NCBI RefSeq assembly: GCF_020559915.1
Contig: NZ_JAJCLZ010000017.1
Location: 1-39,524, forward strand
DNA: 39,524 nt
Origin: Ruminococcus sp. 210702-SL.1.03
GTDB lineage: Bacteria; Bacillota; Clostridia; Oscillospirales; Ruminococcaceae
Reading direction: 5' to 3'
Shown: positions 25,528-32,166 of the stretch, piece by piece
Numbering within the stretch: the first letter of the stretch is position 1
Layout: each line of letters opens with the position of its first letter
Made by a program: the position numbers and the translations under genes
The notes under the pieces: generated by a model
The model's database searches: none
Told to the model about the DNA's origin: nothing
Seen by the model: only the letters and a program-made list of their open reading frames with translations

Positions 25528-26550
25528 TCACTGCTCCTCAGAAATTTTATCCAGCGAAAGGGTAGCTATGCCGTTCAGGCTCTCGTCCGCGCGCTTGCCC
25601 GCAAGAAAATCGTAGTAACCCTGACAAGCGATCATCGCCGCATTGTCGCCGCAATATTTCAGTTCGGGCATATACAGCTTTACCCCGCGATCGGCGCAGG
25701 CTTTTTCAAACGCACCGCGCACGCCGCTGTTTGCCGAAACGCCGCCTGCGATAGCCAGCTTTTTACTGCTCAGCATTTTTGCAGCAGCCATCGTGCGTTC
25801 AACGAGCGTGTCTGCTACCGTTTTCTGGAACGAAGCCGCCATATCTTCGCGGCGCAGCTGCTCGCCCTTTTGCTCGGCGTTATGCACGGTGTTTATGACA
25901 GCCGTTTTCAGACCCGAAAAGCTGAAATCAAACTCGCTGTTCGGTATCTTCGGCTTCGGCAGTTTGTAAGCATTCGGATCGCCCAGCTTCGCCGCCGCGT
26001 CGATGAATTTTCCGCCGGGATACTCGTAACCCAGCGTGCGCGCCGCTTTGTCAAAACACTCGCCCGCCGCGTCGTCGCGCGTTCTGCCGATAACGTGGTA
26101 CTTCGTGTAGTCGCGCACCTCGATGATGTGGCTGTGCCCGCCCGAGATGACCAGGCAGAGGTAGGGCGGCTCGAGCTCGGGGTGGGTGATGTAATTCGCC
26201 GCGATGTGCCCCGCGATGTGGTGCACGGGTATCAGCGGTATGCCGCTCGACATCGCCAGCCCTTTCGCGAAACTTATGCCGACCAGCAGCGCGCCGATAA
26301 GCCCCGGCGCGTATGTCACGGCTATCCCGTCGATGTCGGCGAGGGTGCAGTTTGCCTGCAAAAGCGCCTCGCGTACCACCCAGCCAATGTTTTCCGCGTG
26401 GCGGCGCGAAGCAATCTCGGGCACTACGCCGCCGTAAAGCCTGTGCTCGTCGATCTGGCTCGAAACTATGTTTGATAGCACCGTTTTGCCGTCCTCGACA
26501 ACGCTCGCCGCCGTTTCGTCGCAGGAGCTTTCTATTCCCAGTATCTTCAT
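25528..26550 (-). CDS. tsaD: tRNA N6-adenosine threonylcarbamoyltransferase
   Basis: This 340-residue Kae1/YgjD protein transfers the threonylcarbamoyl group to A37 of tRNAs that read ANN codons, as part of the TsaBDE complex. Its motifs are LGIESSCDET at the N-terminus, the metal-binding HHIAGH, LVISGGHSHI, GEcFDKaAR-like GECFDKAARTLG, and AGGVSANSGVR for nucleotide binding. Length is normal. ATG 26550 follows AGGA by about 9 bp, and the earlier in-frame start at 26559 lies too close to that site. rimI is three genes upstream, but tsaB and tsaE are not in the window. An 88-bp gap separates it from the trmN6-like gene. Confidence 0.96.
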   Translation of the reverse strand: MKILGIESSCDETAASVVEDGKTVLSNIVSSQIDEHRLYGGVVPEIASRRHAENIGWVVREALLQANCTLADIDGIAVTYAPGLIGALLVGISFAKGLAMSSGIPLIPVHHIAGHIAANYITHPELEPPYLCLVISGGHSHIIEVRDYTKYHVIGRTRDDAAGECFDKAARTLGYEYPGGKFIDAAAKLGDPNAYKLPKPKIPNSEFDFSFSGLKTAVINTVHNAEQKGEQLRREDMAASFQKTVADTLVERTMAAAKMLSSKKLAIAGGVSANSGVRGAFEKACADRGVKLYMPELKYCGDNAAMIACQGYYDFLAGKRADESLNGIATLSLDKISEEQ

Positions 26551-26638
26551 AACCGTCATTCCTAACTGTACATATTTTTGTACTCTTGATCTATATTAGC
26601 GTGATTGTCCTAAACTGAACCTGTGGGTCGCATTGCGC

Positions 26639-27355
26639 TCACCCCAGCCCATACACCGCCGCCAGCTCGGGCGATATGCCGCCGTCAGCCGTCTGCGTGT
26701 AGAAATTTTTTTCCGCCTGCAAAAACGGGCTGCCGCCTTTTCTGCCCTCCAACAGCACCAGCCACGGTATACTGTCCTGATTTTTGGACACAAAACGCAT
26801 ACGCTTCGGCTCTATCCCCGCCGCGCGCATATCGCACATCATGTCGCAAAGCCGCTCGGGACGGTTGCAAACGCAAAGCCTGCCGCCGTATTTCAGCGAG
26901 CGCGCCGCCGCTTTGCAAACGTCTGAAAAGCTGCAAAGCACCTCGTGCCGCGCGCCCAGAGCCACCTCGCCCGCGCTTTTTATGCCCGCTCCGTCGCGCT
27001 TGTACGGCGGGTTGCAGGTGATGAGGTCAAGCTCGCGCTCCGCACGCCAGTCTTTCAGGTCGCCGCAGACGGGCTTGAAATTTTCGAGAGCCGAGCTTTC
27101 CGCCGTCAGCGTCATCAGCTCGTACCCCTCGCGGTCGATCTCCACCGCCTCTATCGACTTCGGGCGAAAGCGCTCGTACATCACGGCGGCGACTATCCCG
27201 CAGCCGCTGCAAAGGTCACAGACGGTGTCTTTATGGCGCGGCGCGGCGAAATCTGCCAGCAAAAAAGCGTCAGTTCCGAAGCGGTGCACCGCCGAAATGT
27301 GCAGCTTTACCCCGCCGATCTGCTCGACGGAAAGCCCTTTTATCTCACTCGGCAT
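26639..27355 (-). CDS. tRNA1(Val) (adenine-37-N6)-methyltransferase family protein
   Basis: This 238-residue SAM methyltransferase has the TrmN6/YfiC layout: GTDAFLLADFA (about 27-37), motif I CDLCSGCGIVA, and the amino-methyltransferase motif NPPYKRDG. The expected product is m6A at position 37 of tRNA-Val, but this Firmicute branch (YabB-like) has not all been tested. NPPY shows that the target is an exocyclic amino group. Its ATG at 27355 overlaps the end of rimI by 11 bp. rsmI also lies close, an association common for this family (yabB with rsmI in Bacillus). Confidence 0.88.
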   Translation of the reverse strand: MPSEIKGLSVEQIGGVKLHISAVHRFGTDAFLLADFAAPRHKDTVCDLCSGCGIVAAVMYERFRPKSIEAVEIDREGYELMTLTAESSALENFKPVCGDLKDWRAERELDLITCNPPYKRDGAGIKSAGEVALGARHEVLCSFSDVCKAAARSLKYGGRLCVCNRPERLCDMMCDMRAAGIEPKRMRFVSKNQDSIPWLVLLEGRKGGSPFLQAEKNFYTQTADGGISPELAAVYGLG

Positions 27356-27815
27356 CCTGCTCCGCCGCCCCTTTCCTAAAAAATTTCGTCATTATAAAAG
27401 CGTCCTCACGCGGGTTTTCGTAAAAATCCCTGCGCCTGCCCACCTGCGAAAATCCCAGCTTTTCGTAAAGCGCGATGGCGGGCTGATTTGAAACGCGCAC
27501 CTCAAGCGTCAGCGAGCTGCATTCGCCGCATTCGCCAAGCGCCGCGTTTATCATAGCCTGCGCTATCCCGCGCCTGCGAAAGCCCTCGCGCACGGCGATG
27601 TTGTTTATTATCGCCATCGGCGGTGTCAGCCATATATTCACAAATCCCGCAGGCTCGCCGCCAAGGTAGGCTATGAATGTCCGCGAGAAATCTAGCGTTA
27701 TCTCCTCGTGAAACTGCTCGGCCGTCCACGGGCGGTCGGCGAAGCACTCGGCCTCTATCTGCGCGGCAGCGGTGTAATTATCCTCGCTCATCGGCAGCAG
27801 CGAAAGCTCACTCAT
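27345..27815 (-). CDS. rimI: ribosomal protein S18-alanine N-acetyltransferase (GNAT)
   Basis: This 156-residue GNAT protein has the RimI pattern: ECFADRPWTAEQF, GFVNIWLTPPMAIINNIAV, the acetyl-CoA loop EGFRRRGIAQAMI (R-R-G-I-A), and LEVRVSNQPAIALYEKLGF followed by GRRRDFYENPREDAFIM. RimI acetylates the N-terminus of ribosomal protein S18 in E. coli, and other GNAT targets are possible. rimI is often near tsaD and tsaB in Firmicutes, which supports the name. Its start overlaps the rsmI end by 8 bp and its end overlaps the methyltransferase gene, so these genes are translated as a coupled block. Confidence 0.9.
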   Translation of the reverse strand: MSELSLLPMSEDNYTAAAQIEAECFADRPWTAEQFHEEITLDFSRTFIAYLGGEPAGFVNIWLTPPMAIINNIAVREGFRRRGIAQAMINAALGECGECSSLTLEVRVSNQPAIALYEKLGFSQVGRRRDFYENPREDAFIMTKFFRKGAAEQDAE

Positions 27816-28644
27816 CGCCTCTGCCCTCCAGATACGCCGTGTAAAGCTCGCCCTTTGAGTAAGGCGTTACCTTAGCTATCTCGCGGCAGGCGTCGGCGGG
27901 GCGCATACCGTTATCCGCCAGACCTTTCACCTGCGCCAGCGCGCTTTCGAGCGTATCCGCCGCCTCGTCAGCCGTCTGTGCGCCCTCTACCACAAGCACG
28001 AACTCGCCCTTCGGCTTGTTTTCGGTGTAAAACTCCACCGCCTGCGAAAGGGTCGTGCGGATTATCTCCTCGTGTATCTTCGTAAGCTCTCGGCAGAGCG
28101 CTATACGCCTGTCGCCGAAAAATTTCAGCATATCCTCCAGCGTATTGAGCAGCTTGTGCGGCGCTTCGTAAAATATCAGCGTATCGGGGCAGGTCTTTAC
28201 CGCCGCGAGGTGGGCGCTGCGCTGCTTTTTGTTGACCGAGAGAAATCCGCGGAAACTGAAATTTTTGCTGTTCAGCCCACTAGCCGCTATCGCCGACATC
28301 GCCGCCGTAGGGCCGGGCACTACTCGCACCTCTATGCCGCTCTCGGCGCACTGTTTCACCAGCAGCTCGCCGGGGTCTGATATACAGGGCATTCCCGCGT
28401 CGGTGACTATAGCCGCGCTCTCGCCCGCCGCAAGCCGCGCTATTATGCCCGCTCCCGCCGCCTGAGCGTTGTGCTCATGGTAGCTTATAAGCGTTTTTTT
28501 TATGTCAAAATAATTCAGCAGCTTCGCCGAAACGCGCGTGTCCTCAGCGCAGATGAAGTCTACCTCTTTCAGCGTTTCCACCGCGCGGTAAGTCATATCG
28601 CCCAGATTGCCTATCGGCGTGCCGACTATATATAGTATACCCAT
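27808..28644 (-). CDS. rsmI: 16S rRNA (cytidine-1402-2'-O)-methyltransferase
   Basis: This 278-residue tetrapyrrole-methylase fold enzyme adds the 2'-O-methyl of m4Cm1402 in the 16S rRNA decoding centre. Its motifs are LYIVGTPIGNLGDMTYRA at the N-terminus, CAEDTRVSAKLL, ISYHEHNA, VTDAGMPCISDPG and GPTAAMSAIAASGL, then FRGFL. The in-frame reading continues upstream to 28926, but that part is the shadow of dusB. ATG 28644 follows GGAG by 8 bp and gives the family's exact start. It lies 2 bp after the dusB stop. Confidence 0.95.
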   Translation of the reverse strand: MGILYIVGTPIGNLGDMTYRAVETLKEVDFICAEDTRVSAKLLNYFDIKKTLISYHEHNAQAAGAGIIARLAAGESAAIVTDAGMPCISDPGELLVKQCAESGIEVRVVPGPTAAMSAIAASGLNSKNFSFRGFLSVNKKQRSAHLAAVKTCPDTLIFYEAPHKLLNTLEDMLKFFGDRRIALCRELTKIHEEIIRTTLSQAVEFYTENKPKGEFVLVVEGAQTADEAADTLESALAQVKGLADNGMRPADACREIAKVTPYSKGELYTAYLEGRGDE

Positions 28645-28646
28645 TT

Positions 28647-29627
28647 TCAGTTCTCCGTATTTCTTTCGATCATCTCGCGCGCCATTCGCTCGAGCTGGCT
28701 GTACTCGGTAAGCTCTGAGCACTCGCGCCGCAGCGCCGCAGCCCCGTGCATACCCTTTACATACCATATCACGTTGTGCCGCATCTCGCGCATACCCTGC
28801 CCCTCGCCCTTTTCGTCGATGAGCATACGGGTGTGGCGCAGCATTATCTGCATTTTTTCCTCTACGCTTTTTTCGGGCGGCAGGCTGCCGTTTTGCAGAT
28901 ATTCGCGTATCTCCTCGAATATCCAAGGTCTGCCATAGCTTCCTCTGCCGACCATTACAAGGTCACAGCCCGTTTCGCGGTACATTTTTTCGCATGCCTG
29001 CGCGCTGTCAACGTCGCCATTGCCGATAACGGGTATGCTCACCGCCTGCTTTACCGCCGCGATAACGCCCCAGTCTGCCTTGCCCGAGTACATCTGCCGC
29101 CGCGTTCTGCCGTGCACCGCGACCGCCGAAGCGCCCGCCTGCTCCATGCGCTTTGCAAATTCGGGAGCGTTTATGCTATCCTCGTCCCAGCCCGCGCGTA
29201 TCTTCACGGTAACGGGGCAGTTGGCGTTTTTCACCGCCTCGCGCACTATCAGCTCAGCCGTCGCGGGGGTCTTCATCAGCGCCGAGCCGCTGCCGTTGCC
29301 GACTACTTTAGGCACGGGGCAGCCCATATTTATGTCAATTATGTCAGGCTCAAAGCGATTGAGCATATACGCCGCCCGCGCGACAGAGGGCGCGTCCTCG
29401 CCGAAAAGCTGAAGGGCATAGGGGCGTTCGCGCTCGTCCACCGCGCACATTTTAGCCGTCTTTTTATCACCGTAGCAAAGCCCTTTGGCAGATATCATCT
29501 CGCTCACCAAATAGGCCGCGCCGTACTCGCGGCACATAAGCCGATAGGCTCTGTCCGCCACCGAAGCCATTGGCGCAAGGGCGGCCGTGCGCTCTATCTC
29601 AACGCCGCCGATAGAAATTTTATCCAT
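28647..29627 (-). CDS. dusB: tRNA-dihydrouridine synthase
   Basis: This 326-residue FMN-dependent enzyme reduces uridine to dihydrouridine in the tRNA D-loop. It is a TIM-barrel Dus: APMASVADRAYR near 18-29, catalytic Cys103 in NMGCPVPKV, KIRAGWDE, VHGRTRRQMYSGKADW, IGNGDV, and MVGRGSYGRPWIF for FMN phosphate. The GVEIERTAALAPMA start is typical of the DusB group found in Firmicutes. It has a perfect promoter at 29706-29678 and is the first gene of the run that goes on to pdxY. Confidence 0.94.
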   Translation of the reverse strand: MDKISIGGVEIERTAALAPMASVADRAYRLMCREYGAAYLVSEMISAKGLCYGDKKTAKMCAVDERERPYALQLFGEDAPSVARAAYMLNRFEPDIIDINMGCPVPKVVGNGSGSALMKTPATAELIVREAVKNANCPVTVKIRAGWDEDSINAPEFAKRMEQAGASAVAVHGRTRRQMYSGKADWGVIAAVKQAVSIPVIGNGDVDSAQACEKMYRETGCDLVMVGRGSYGRPWIFEEIREYLQNGSLPPEKSVEEKMQIMLRHTRMLIDEKGEGQGMREMRHNVIWYVKGMHGAAALRRECSELTEYSQLERMAREMIERNTEN

Positions 29628-29677
29628 AAATTATTCGTTTCCGTTTCCTTATTTTAATTTCTGCATATACACTTTTA

Positions 29678-29706
29678 ATTATATCACACCAGTCGCTTTA
29701 TGTCAA
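29678..29706 (-). promoter_or_regulatory. sigma-A promoter of the dusB operon
   Basis: Minus-strand TTGACA (29706-29701) and TGATATAAT (TATAAT 29683-29678, extended -10) with a 17-bp spacer. It is probably the main promoter for dusB-rsmI-rimI-trmN6 and perhaps for genes as far as pdxY. Confidence 0.9.
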
Positions 29707-29717
29707 ATTTTTCGGCG

Positions 29718-29746
29718 CAAAAAAGGCAGGTAAAAAAGCCTGCCTG
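29718..29746 (-). terminator. intrinsic terminator of the rhodanese-TtcA gene
   Basis: AGGCAGG pairs with CCTGCCT around an A/T loop, followed by T residues on the minus strand. It lies just after the stop at 29753 and just upstream of the dusB promoter. Confidence 0.8.
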
Positions 29747-29752
29747 TGTGCA

Positions 29753-30907
29753 TTATTTGTGCGCTACGCCGTCGAACCAGTGCTCGCGGCCGTCGATCTT
29801 GTAGGAGATAACTTTGTCGATGTCTACGTTCTCGATGCTGTGAAAAATATTCTCCTCAACTTCGGGGGTGGTCTTTTTCAGCTCAGCGATGAGATTTTTG
29901 ACCTCCACGCGCTTCGAGCCTGTGCCCGTGGGGTTGCAGGTGGTGCAGGTGTCGGTAAAACGGCAGGCGCAGGCTATGAAGTGCAGATCGTTGTGATCGC
30001 GCCAGCGCTTTATCTCCTCCTCGCGGATAAGGTACAGCGGGCGAATAAGCTGCATACCCTCATAATTCTGGCTGTGCAGCTTCGGCATCATGGTGCGTAT
30101 CTGACCGCTGTATATCATGCTCATGAATATTGTTTCGATAACGTCGTCGTAGTGGTGGCCCAGCGCTATCTTGTTGCAGCCCGCGAGCTGAGCGTTTTTG
30201 TAAAGATGTCCGCGGCGCATTTTCGCGCAGAGGTAGCAGGGGTTCTTATCCACGTTATAGACGGAATTGAATATATTGGTTTCAAAAACTTTTATCGGGA
30301 ATCCGAGCCTGCGGGCGTTGCTCTCGATAACTTCGCGGTTCTGCGGGCTGTAACCGGGGTCCATCACGAGGTATGTCACGTCAAAATCTAGCGTGCCCTC
30401 TTTTTTCAGCTCGCCAAAAAGCTTCGCCATCAGCATCGAGTCCTTGCCGCCCGAGATACAGACGGCGATGTGGTCGCCTGCCTGAACTAGCCGGTACTTC
30501 TCTATCGCCTGCTTGAATTTCTCGTAAATGCTCTCGCGAAACTCGGTGTGCAGGCTTTGCTCGACCGCGGCGGCTTTCTCGGCGAAGTTGACCTCCTCAG
30601 CCATTTTCACGCGCAGCCAGCCGTAGTAGCCCTCGGCGAGGTTTGCGGCTGGCAGACCCTTTTCGCGAAGCTTTTCGGCGGCGGGGTCGCTTATCAGACC
30701 GCTTTTGCAGCAGACCACGAGCAGCTTATCGGCAGGCAGGCTCTCGGCGCGCTCCTCCAGCTCGGCGAGCGGGATATTCACCGCGCCGTTTATATGCCCG
30801 TACTCAAATTCATCAGCGTTGCGAATGTCGATAACAAGGCAGCCTTTTTCGGCGGTAAGCTGCGAAAGCTCCGCCAATGTAATACTATCTCTTACCATAT
30901 TCATCAT
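29753..30907 (-). CDS. rhodanese domain fused to TtcA-like tRNA 2-thiocytidine synthetase
   Basis: This 384-residue protein joins two domains. Residues 5-102 are a rhodanese: VIDIRNADEFEYGHINGAVN, then the active loop CCKSGLI with the persulfide cysteine Cys67. From about 125 there is a PP-loop ATPase of the TtcA type: VCISGGKDSM (SGGKDS 152-157), CYLC (Cys224, 227), GHHYDDVIETIF, and a C-terminal cluster Cys313, 315, 321 and 324. TtcA adenylates C32 of tRNA and inserts sulfur using a [4Fe-4S] cluster held by three cysteines. The fused rhodanese probably supplies sulfur (inference). AGGTG lies just upstream of two tandem ATG codons (30907 and 30904), so the exact start is ambiguous by one codon. 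It is transcribed alone and divergent from tcdA. Confidence 0.88.
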   Translation of the reverse strand: MMNMVRDSITLAELSQLTAEKGCLVIDIRNADEFEYGHINGAVNIPLAELEERAESLPADKLLVVCCKSGLISDPAAEKLREKGLPAANLAEGYYGWLRVKMAEEVNFAEKAAAVEQSLHTEFRESIYEKFKQAIEKYRLVQAGDHIAVCISGGKDSMLMAKLFGELKKEGTLDFDVTYLVMDPGYSPQNREVIESNARRLGFPIKVFETNIFNSVYNVDKNPCYLCAKMRRGHLYKNAQLAGCNKIALGHHYDDVIETIFMSMIYSGQIRTMMPKLHSQNYEGMQLIRPLYLIREEEIKRWRDHNDLHFIACACRFTDTCTTCNPTGTGSKRVEVKNLIAELKKTTPEVEENIFHSIENVDIDKVISYKIDGREHWFDGVAHK

Positions 30908-30934
30908 ACATACACCTGTTTTCTGAAATCATTT

Positions 30935-31109
30935 AGGCAATACCGCGCAACTATTGTGTGCGAATTGCGTAGTCAGATTTTTCGTCAGATTGTACTAAAA
31001 CGACGACGGCAAGCTAGCGCTTTCCTAGGAGTTTTAGTGCAATATGACGGAACAATATGCAAGCAAGGCGTACACAAAGCCGATAGGCGGTAGTTGTGCG
31101 GTGTTGCCT
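30935..31109 (+). repeat. 175-bp imperfect palindrome (MITE-like or structured RNA)
   Basis: The 19-bp ends (30935-30953 and 31091-31109, starting AGGCAATACCGCG) are inverted repeats with two differences. Inner segments also pair: 30956-30963 with about 31068-31076, a TTGCGTA/TATGCAA pair, TCGTCAGATTGTAC (about 30982) with the segment at 31038-31052, and GTACTAAAAC (30992-31001) with GTTTTAGTGC (31031-31040). Almost every mismatch is a G-U pair if the plus strand is the RNA. No coding region or promoter for it was seen. A non-autonomous mobile repeat or a folded RNA would both fit. It fills half of the 30908-31253 gap. Confidence 0.72.
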
Positions 31110-31188
31110 TTTAATATAGTATATCACATTAACCCTATCTTTTCAATAGGAATTATCAGAAAATTTAATAAATATCTTAAAATACAGC

Positions 31189-31217
31189 TTGAATTTACGC
31201 GGCAAATATGTTATGAT
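31189..31217 (+). promoter_or_regulatory. sigma-A promoter of tcdA
   Basis: TTGAAT (31189-31194) and TGTTATGAT (TATGAT at 31212-31217) with a 17-bp spacer, 36 bp before the tcdA ATG. Confidence 0.75.
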
Positions 31218-31253
31218 ATTATGAACGATCATGAACTAAAAGGAGAAATAGAA

Positions 31254-32009
31254 ATGCTGGATCAATTTTCGAGAACTGAGCTGCTCTTCGGCAAAGAAGC
31301 TATGGAGAAGCTGAAAAACAGCCGCGTTGCGGTGTTCGGCATTGGCGGCGTGGGCGGCTACGCGGTAGAGGCGCTCGCACGCAGCGGAGTCGGCGCGCTC
31401 GACCTCATCGACGACGACAGAGTATGTCTGACCAACCTGAACCGCCAGATAATCGCGACCCGCAGCACCATCGGCAAGCACAAGGTGGACGTGGCTGAGG
31501 CGCGCGTGCACGACATCTGCCCCGACATAAAGGTCACGGCGCACAAGTGCTTTTATATGCCCGACACCGCCGACCGATTTGATTTTACGCAGTACGACTA
31601 CATCATCGACGCCATCGACACGGTAACAGGCAAGCTGGAGATAGTGAAGCGCGCGGACGCGGCGGGCGTGCCCGTAATATCTTCAATGGGCGCGGGCAAC
31701 AAGCTCGACCCGACGGCTTTTCGCGTGGCTGATATTTACAAAACGAAAGTCTGTCCGCTGGCGAAAGTAATGCGTTACGAGCTTCGCAAACTGGGAATCA
31801 AGAAGCTGAAAGTGGTATATTCGGAAGAAAAGCCCATTCGTCCTATCGACGACATGGAGATCTCTTGCAGAAACCACTGCGTATGCCCGCCCGGCACGGA
31901 GAGAAAATGCACCGTTCGCCGCGACATACCCGGCTCGACGGCGTTCGTACCCTCGGTAGTAGGTCTGATAATCGCGGGCGAGGTCATAAAGGACATTGCA
32001 GGCAAATAA
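31254..32009 (+). CDS. tcdA: tRNA threonylcarbamoyladenosine dehydratase
   Basis: This 251-residue ThiF/E1-like enzyme uses ATP to dehydrate t6A37 to cyclic ct6A. The N-terminus LDQFSRTELLFGKEAMEKL is typical of TcdA/CsdL. The nucleotide loop is GIGGVGGYAVEALARSG (29-45), followed by LIDDDRVCLTNLNRQI and DYIIDAIDTVTGK. The C-terminal region has CRNHCVCPPGTERKC, then GSTAFVPSVVGLIIAGEVI. The reading frame is open upstream to 31044, but AAAAGGAG lies 8 bp before ATG 31254 and a promoter lies at 31189-31217, so the short start is right. With tsaD in the same window, both t6A formation and cyclisation are present. Confidence 0.94.
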   Translation: MLDQFSRTELLFGKEAMEKLKNSRVAVFGIGGVGGYAVEALARSGVGALDLIDDDRVCLTNLNRQIIATRSTIGKHKVDVAEARVHDICPDIKVTAHKCFYMPDTADRFDFTQYDYIIDAIDTVTGKLEIVKRADAAGVPVISSMGAGNKLDPTAFRVADIYKTKVCPLAKVMRYELRKLGIKKLKVVYSEEKPIRPIDDMEISCRNHCVCPPGTERKCTVRRDIPGSTAFVPSVVGLIIAGEVIKDIAGK

Positions 32010-32037
32010 AAAAATCAAGCGGCTGAAAGTGCGGCGC

Positions 32038-32070
32038 TAATATAGCAGTATAATCCCAACTACTATATTA
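32038..32070. repeat. AT-rich hairpin at the edge of the restriction island
   Basis: TAATATAGCAGT and ACTACTATATTA form a 12-bp inverted repeat with one mismatch and a 9-base loop. There is no T-run, so it is not a typical terminator. It marks the change from the GC-rich core genes to the AT-rich island. Confidence 0.5.
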
Positions 32071-32097
32071 AGACCAAAACAGCGAGCTATGAAAATG

Positions 32098-32137
32098 AAA
32101 GACAGATACTTCCACAAGAGAGGTATCTGTCTTTTTA
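32098..32137 (+). terminator. intrinsic terminator after tcdA
   Basis: A 12-bp stem, AAAGACAGATAC with GTATCTGTCTTT, ends in five T. It lies 90 bp after the tcdA stop and 30 bp beyond the end of the minus-strand helicase gene, so it may stop both transcripts. Confidence 0.85.
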
Positions 32138-32166
32138 CATAGAAGAAGCGGCTTCCGTTATTAGAT

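Noticed and set aside
28645..28926. N-terminal extension of rsmI
   Set aside because: It lies inside dusB in another frame, and the family start with GGAG is at 28644.
31044..31253. N-terminal extension of tcdA
   Set aside because: It runs through the palindrome and the tcdA promoter. The ribosome binding site and family start are at 31254.
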